Under the pieces are notes generated by a model, which worked only from the letters and a program-made list of their open reading frames with translations, had not been told where the DNA came from and searched no databases. DNA of 13,021 nt from JBIOUF01 sp044866695 (GTDB lineage: Bacteria > Actinomycetota > Actinomycetes > Propionibacteriales > Nocardioidaceae), in contig JBIOUF010000040.1 in NCBI GenBank assembly GCA_044866695.1, positions 1 through 13,021 of the forward strand, in the 5' to 3' direction. Positions within the stretch are counted from its first letter, which is position 1. Each line of letters begins with the position of its first letter. Made by a program: the position numbers and the translations under genes. Of the stretch, positions 12,453 to 13,021 are shown piece after piece.

Positions 12453-13021
12453 ATGACGGCGCTCGAAGGTGCCGAGGTCCTGGTGACGGGCGGAGCAGGC
12501 ACGATCGGCTCGACGCTGGTCGACCAGGTCGTGGACGCGGGTGCGGCGCGCGTCGTCGTGCTGGACAACCTGGTCCGCGGACGACGGGCCAACCTCGACG
12601 ACGCGCTGGCCACCGGGAAGGTCCAGCTGGTCGAGGGCGACATCCGCGACCGGGACCTGGTGCATGACCTCATCCGTGGCAAGGACGTGGTCTTCCACCA
12701 GGCTGCGATTCGGATCACGCAGTGTGCCGAGGAGCCGCGGCTGGCGCTGGAGGTGCTCGTCGACGGCACGTTCAACGTCTTCGAGGCCGCCTCCGCGAAC
12801 AAGGTGTCCAAGGTGGTGGCCGCGTCCTCGGCGTCGGTGTACGGGATGGCCGAGGAGTTCCCGACCACCGAGCGGCACCACCCCTACAACAACGACACGT
12901 TCTACGGGGCGGCCAAGACGTTCAACGAGGGCATGCTGAAGAGCTTCCGGGCGATGTACGGCCAGGACTACGTGCTGCTGCGCTACTTCAACGTCTACGG
13001 CCCGCGCATGGACGTGCACGG
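12453..13021 (+). CDS. Extended-SDR NAD-dependent epimerase/dehydratase, 3'-truncated
   Basis: 189 complete codons are visible before the window ends; the family usually has 310-340 residues. It has the NAD-binding GGAGTIG (13-19), EGDIRD with an adenine-ring aspartate, HQAA, SSASVYG with the likely catalytic Ser126, and the YGAAK pair Tyr151-Lys155. The Ser-Tyr-Lys spacing equals that of E. coli GalE. It should epimerise or dehydrate a nucleotide sugar (UDP-glucose 4-epimerase, UDP-uronate epimerase or dTDP-glucose dehydratase types are all possible); the substrate-binding half lies outside the window. ATG 12453 starts just before the Rossmann strand. A GTG at 12399 in frame would add 18 Gly-rich residues and is less likely. 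GGAGAGGG at 12435-12442 is somewhat distant for a ribosome binding site. A 112-nt gap precedes it, so it may have its own promoter. Confidence 0.9.
   Translation, partial: MTALEGAEVLVTGGAGTIGSTLVDQVVDAGAARVVVLDNLVRGRRANLDDALATGKVQLVEGDIRDRDLVHDLIRGKDVVFHQAAIRITQCAEEPRLALEVLVDGTFNVFEAASANKVSKVVAASSASVYGMAEEFPTTERHHPYNNDTFYGAAKTFNEGMLKSFRAMYGQDYVLLRYFNVYGPRMDVH

Noticed and set aside
9658..12868. Long open frames on the minus strand opposite the oxidoreductase, glycosyltransferase and SDR genes, some over 600 codons
   Set aside because: They are rich in Arg, Pro, Ala and Gly, contain no domain motifs, and lie antisense to genes with clear motifs; high GC alone produces such frames.

Overview
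High-GC, actinobacterial-type DNA. The G/C-rich third positions, GTG and TTG starts, frequent 4-nt gene overlaps and a likely leaderless start all fit Actinomycetota. The dispersed GGTTTCGAGACG / TGGTTGAGGAG repeat family at 2609-2766 is one I associate with Nocardioidaceae and Intrasporangiaceae; that assignment comes from memory of the repeat and was not searched. The window is the middle of a cell-surface polysaccharide locus and cuts a gene at each end.

Layout, left to right. At 1-2562 (+) lie a glycosyltransferase family 4 gene, 5'-truncated, and a UDP-glucose/GDP-mannose 6-dehydrogenase whose ribosome binding site overlaps the glycosyltransferase stop codon. At 2563-2892 is a non-coding stretch with a cluster of inverted and tandem repeats. 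At 2893-3465 (-) is a complete yefM-yoeB type toxin-antitoxin operon, including a recognisable TGTACA-type operator. At 3495-5050 (-) are a family 2 glycosyltransferase and a NodB-type polysaccharide deacetylase, overlapping by 4 nt. At 5172-9154 (+) is a tight four-gene run: GNAT-type acyltransferase, AMP-forming acyl/aminoacyl ligase, fold-type III PLP decarboxylase and acyl carrier protein. At 9159-10052 (-) is a divergent LytR-CpsA-Psr (LCP) like membrane protein. At 10186-13021 (+) are a Gfo/Idh/MocA sugar-nucleotide oxidoreductase, another family 2 glycosyltransferase and an extended-SDR sugar-nucleotide epimerase/dehydratase, 3'-truncated.

How it may work together. The dehydrogenase, oxidoreductase and SDR would make activated uronic, keto or epimerised sugars. 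Three glycosyltransferases would assemble a repeat unit, the deacetylase would trim it, and the LCP-like protein sits where a polymer-to-wall transferase would be expected.

The most interesting part is the ligase-decarboxylase-carrier trio. It resembles the cassette found beside proteobacterial exosortase A/PEP-CTERM loci, and in logic the butirosin BtrJ-BtrK-BtrI chemistry, where an amino acid is loaded on a carrier protein and decarboxylated there. No exosortase is visible in this window. I infer a pathway making a carrier-bound aminoacyl group for attachment to the glycan, with the adjacent GNAT protein as candidate transferase. The substrate cannot be read from sequence alone.
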